This document shows positions 62,627 through 64,000 of a DNA stretch of 64,000 nucleotides, in pieces; the first letter of the stretch is position 1, and the number at the start of each line of letters is the position of its first letter. A model generated the notes under the pieces. It saw only the letters and a program-made list of their open reading frames with translations. It had not been told where the DNA came from and searched no databases. This DNA is from Nonomuraea jabiensis (GTDB lineage: Bacteria; Actinomycetota; Actinomycetes; Streptosporangiales; Streptosporangiaceae), in contig NZ_JACHMB010000001.1 of NCBI RefSeq assembly GCF_014204795.1, forward strand, positions 1,612,001-1,676,000, in the 5' to 3' direction. The translations under genes and the position numbers were made by a program.

Positions 62627-63171
62627 CGACCGCGACGCCGGGCGACCGATTGCCCCCGCTCGTAGCCGACGCCATGGTGATCCACCATTTCGCAAAATCG
62701 GACCGCCTCGACGTTCTTGGGGCCAGCGTCTCCGAACTGTCGACCACGCACATCGTCGCCGATGAGGTGGACAAGTACTGCCATCTGTACCCAACCCTTA
62801 GATCGATCCGAGAGCTCGAGTGGTTGCGCGTGCTACCGCAGGACACCGATGAGGAACTGATCGCCTTCGAACGCTGGGTCAATCTGCTGGGCGCCGGCGC
62901 GCACGACCTGGGTGAGGCCAGCGTTTTCACCGCTGCCGAGATCCACCGGCTGGTTGCCATCACGGATGATCGGGATGCCACCAAGGTCGGACGTGCATGG
63001 GGGCTCGACGTCCACGGAACGGTGTGGCTGCTGACGCGACTTCACGGAATGGGCAAGATGACGCTCGTGGAAATCTGCGGGCATGTGGATGCGCTGAGAG
63101 AGACCGGCATGCGCCTGCCTTGCACTGGACGCGAACTTCCGCGGTGGGCACGCGAACGCCGACTTCTCTGA
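62623..63171 (+). CDS. PIN-like domain protein, partner of XRE-ImmA/IrrE
   Basis: 182 residues. Acidic positions match a PIN nuclease: Asp in VADAMVIHHF (near residue 16), Glu in HIVADEVDKY, Glu in DLGEAS and Asp in AITDDRDA. The usual D-T-S start is changed to D-A-M. It is translationally coupled to the XRE-peptidase gene, an arrangement typical of toxin-antitoxin-like pairs with COG2856. RNase activity is inferred only from the fold. Confidence 0.75.
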   Translation: MTTATPGDRLPPLVADAMVIHHFAKSDRLDVLGASVSELSTTHIVADEVDKYCHLYPTLRSIRELEWLRVLPQDTDEELIAFERWVNLLGAGAHDLGEASVFTAAEIHRLVAITDDRDATKVGRAWGLDVHGTVWLLTRLHGMGKMTLVEICGHVDALRETGMRLPCTGRELPRWARERRLL

Positions 63172-63224
63172 GCCGACGACCCGCCGCGCCGAGCTGCTCG
63201 ACGCCACGATGCACTGAGCATTTT

Positions 63225-63990
63225 TCATCCCGAGTAGCGGCCTTCTTCCACGAGCTGCTGCACAAGGATCGCCTGCACGAGCGCGGTCGCTCGATGCGGG
63301 CAACAGCCAGCACCTTCCAGCTCTTCAAGGTGGCGACAGCACGCTCGCCGATGGTCCGGATTCGGGCGTGGGCGCGGTTGACGTCTCGCTGTCCGCGCGA
63401 CACCCAGGGACGATGGCGATGCCGCTTGAACGGCGTCCGGATCGTGCCGCCCGTGCCTTGATAGCCCTTGTCTGCAAAGGTCTTCACGCCGGCGTTGGTC
63501 AAGGCGTCGATCAGTCCGACCGTTCGAGCGGCGGTCACGTCGTGCACGGTGCCCGGCAGCGCGGGCGAGGCCCACACCAGTCGGCCCACAGGGTCGGCCG
63601 GCAGTTGCACGTTCATTCCATGCTGCTCGTGTTTGCCGCTGCAGTACGGCCGCTCATCGGCGAGGCGGTCGATCGGGATGAGAGTGCCGTCGAGGATGGT
63701 GTAGGCCAGCCGGATGCGCGCTCGACGACGGCGTGCACGTCGTCGACCAAGGCGGCCAGGACCAGTAGCGCCTGCCGCGCCGGGTCTAACTTCCGCCACC
63801 GGGAGCGGCGTTCGGCGTGCCGGGCGCGGATGAGTTCGGCCAGGCGAATCAGAGTGTGGTTGGACAACTGTTGGCCCTCATCGAAAGTGGCATGCGGGTG
63901 GGCTCGTGACCCACGCAGTGACAAGTAGGTTGAGCAGAGTTTGGTCGGGATTACACATCGAAGATGGCAAGATCCGAGCGAGCCGGCCAT
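63225..63990 (-). pseudogene. Decayed IS5-like DDE transposase
   Basis: Three reading frames together match an actinobacterial IS5/Tnp4-type transposase. N-terminal part (63990 downwards): LIRLAELIRARHAERRSRWRK. Central part: AYTILDGTLIPIDR, GTVHDVTAAR and TFADKGYQG with the DDE residues. C-terminal part: ATALVQAILVQQLVEEGRYS. About 50 residues containing the HTH are missing between the N-terminal and central parts, with a frame change there and another near 63310. It is not functional. Terminal repeats were not identified, and the right end may lie outside the window. Confidence 0.75.
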
Positions 63991-64000
63991 TGCACCGCGG

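Overview
The window is chromosomal DNA of a high-GC actinobacterium. Support comes from GTG/TTG starts, heavy third-position GC, the succinylase branch of meso-diaminopimelate synthesis (dapD, dapE, dapC with fdxA beside dapC), and a mycothiol gene (mshB). The gene order and the IS types look like Streptosporangiaceae or a relative, but genus assignment is inference; nothing in the window names it.

Region 1 (1-9.2 kb) is conserved core. It holds a minus-strand run of tag (cut by the window edge), a DivIVA-like membrane protein, two LOG/TIGR00730 proteins, dapE and dapD, then a lysozyme-like membrane protein, a DUF4178 protein, dapC, fdxA, a small conserved protein and an orphan solute-binding lipoprotein.

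Region 2 (9.3-17.5 kb) is the most unusual part. After a methyltransferase come three co-oriented genes: two large paralogues sharing N- and C-terminal domains, flanking a UvrD-like helicase with a RelE-like N-terminal region. One paralogue keeps a sigma-70 region-4-like HTH plus two winged-HTH modules. The other has a degenerate HTH and a long acidic linker. I cannot match this trio to a characterised system and consider it the best candidate for a new one. cysS follows.

Region 3 (17.7-31.2 kb) is housekeeping and secreted enzymes: serine hydrolase, penicillin-acylase family Ntn hydrolase, membrane proteins, a Thr/Pro-rich surface protein, flavin reductase, a DUF6113-type protein with mshB, an S9 peptidase, an orphan permease and a tripeptidyl-peptidase-like hydrolase.

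Region 4 (31.2-40.9 kb) is an unstable accessory stretch. It has an IS256 element, a membrane protein, a triplicated repeat at the 3' end of a MarR gene that carries a low-complexity N-terminus, a divergent MBL hydrolase, a 1.3 kb non-coding stretch rich in GTGAGTC motifs, and a cassette of anti-sigma-like ATPase, alpha/beta hydrolase, P450 and IclR regulator.

Region 5 (40.9-50.9 kb) holds a heterodimeric ABC exporter with one functional and one dead nucleotide site, and a complete overlapping narGHJI respiratory nitrate reductase operon.

Region 6 (50.9-64 kb) mixes two phosphotransferases, a serine hydrolase, a small secreted protein, a HicB-like two-gene module, a TetR/MFS/SDR locus with two matching operators, rtcB, a DUF4287 protein divergent from an HxlR regulator, a DUF234-type ATPase, an XRE-ImmA/IrrE plus PIN-like pair with a perfect palindromic operator, and a decayed DDE transposase at the right edge.
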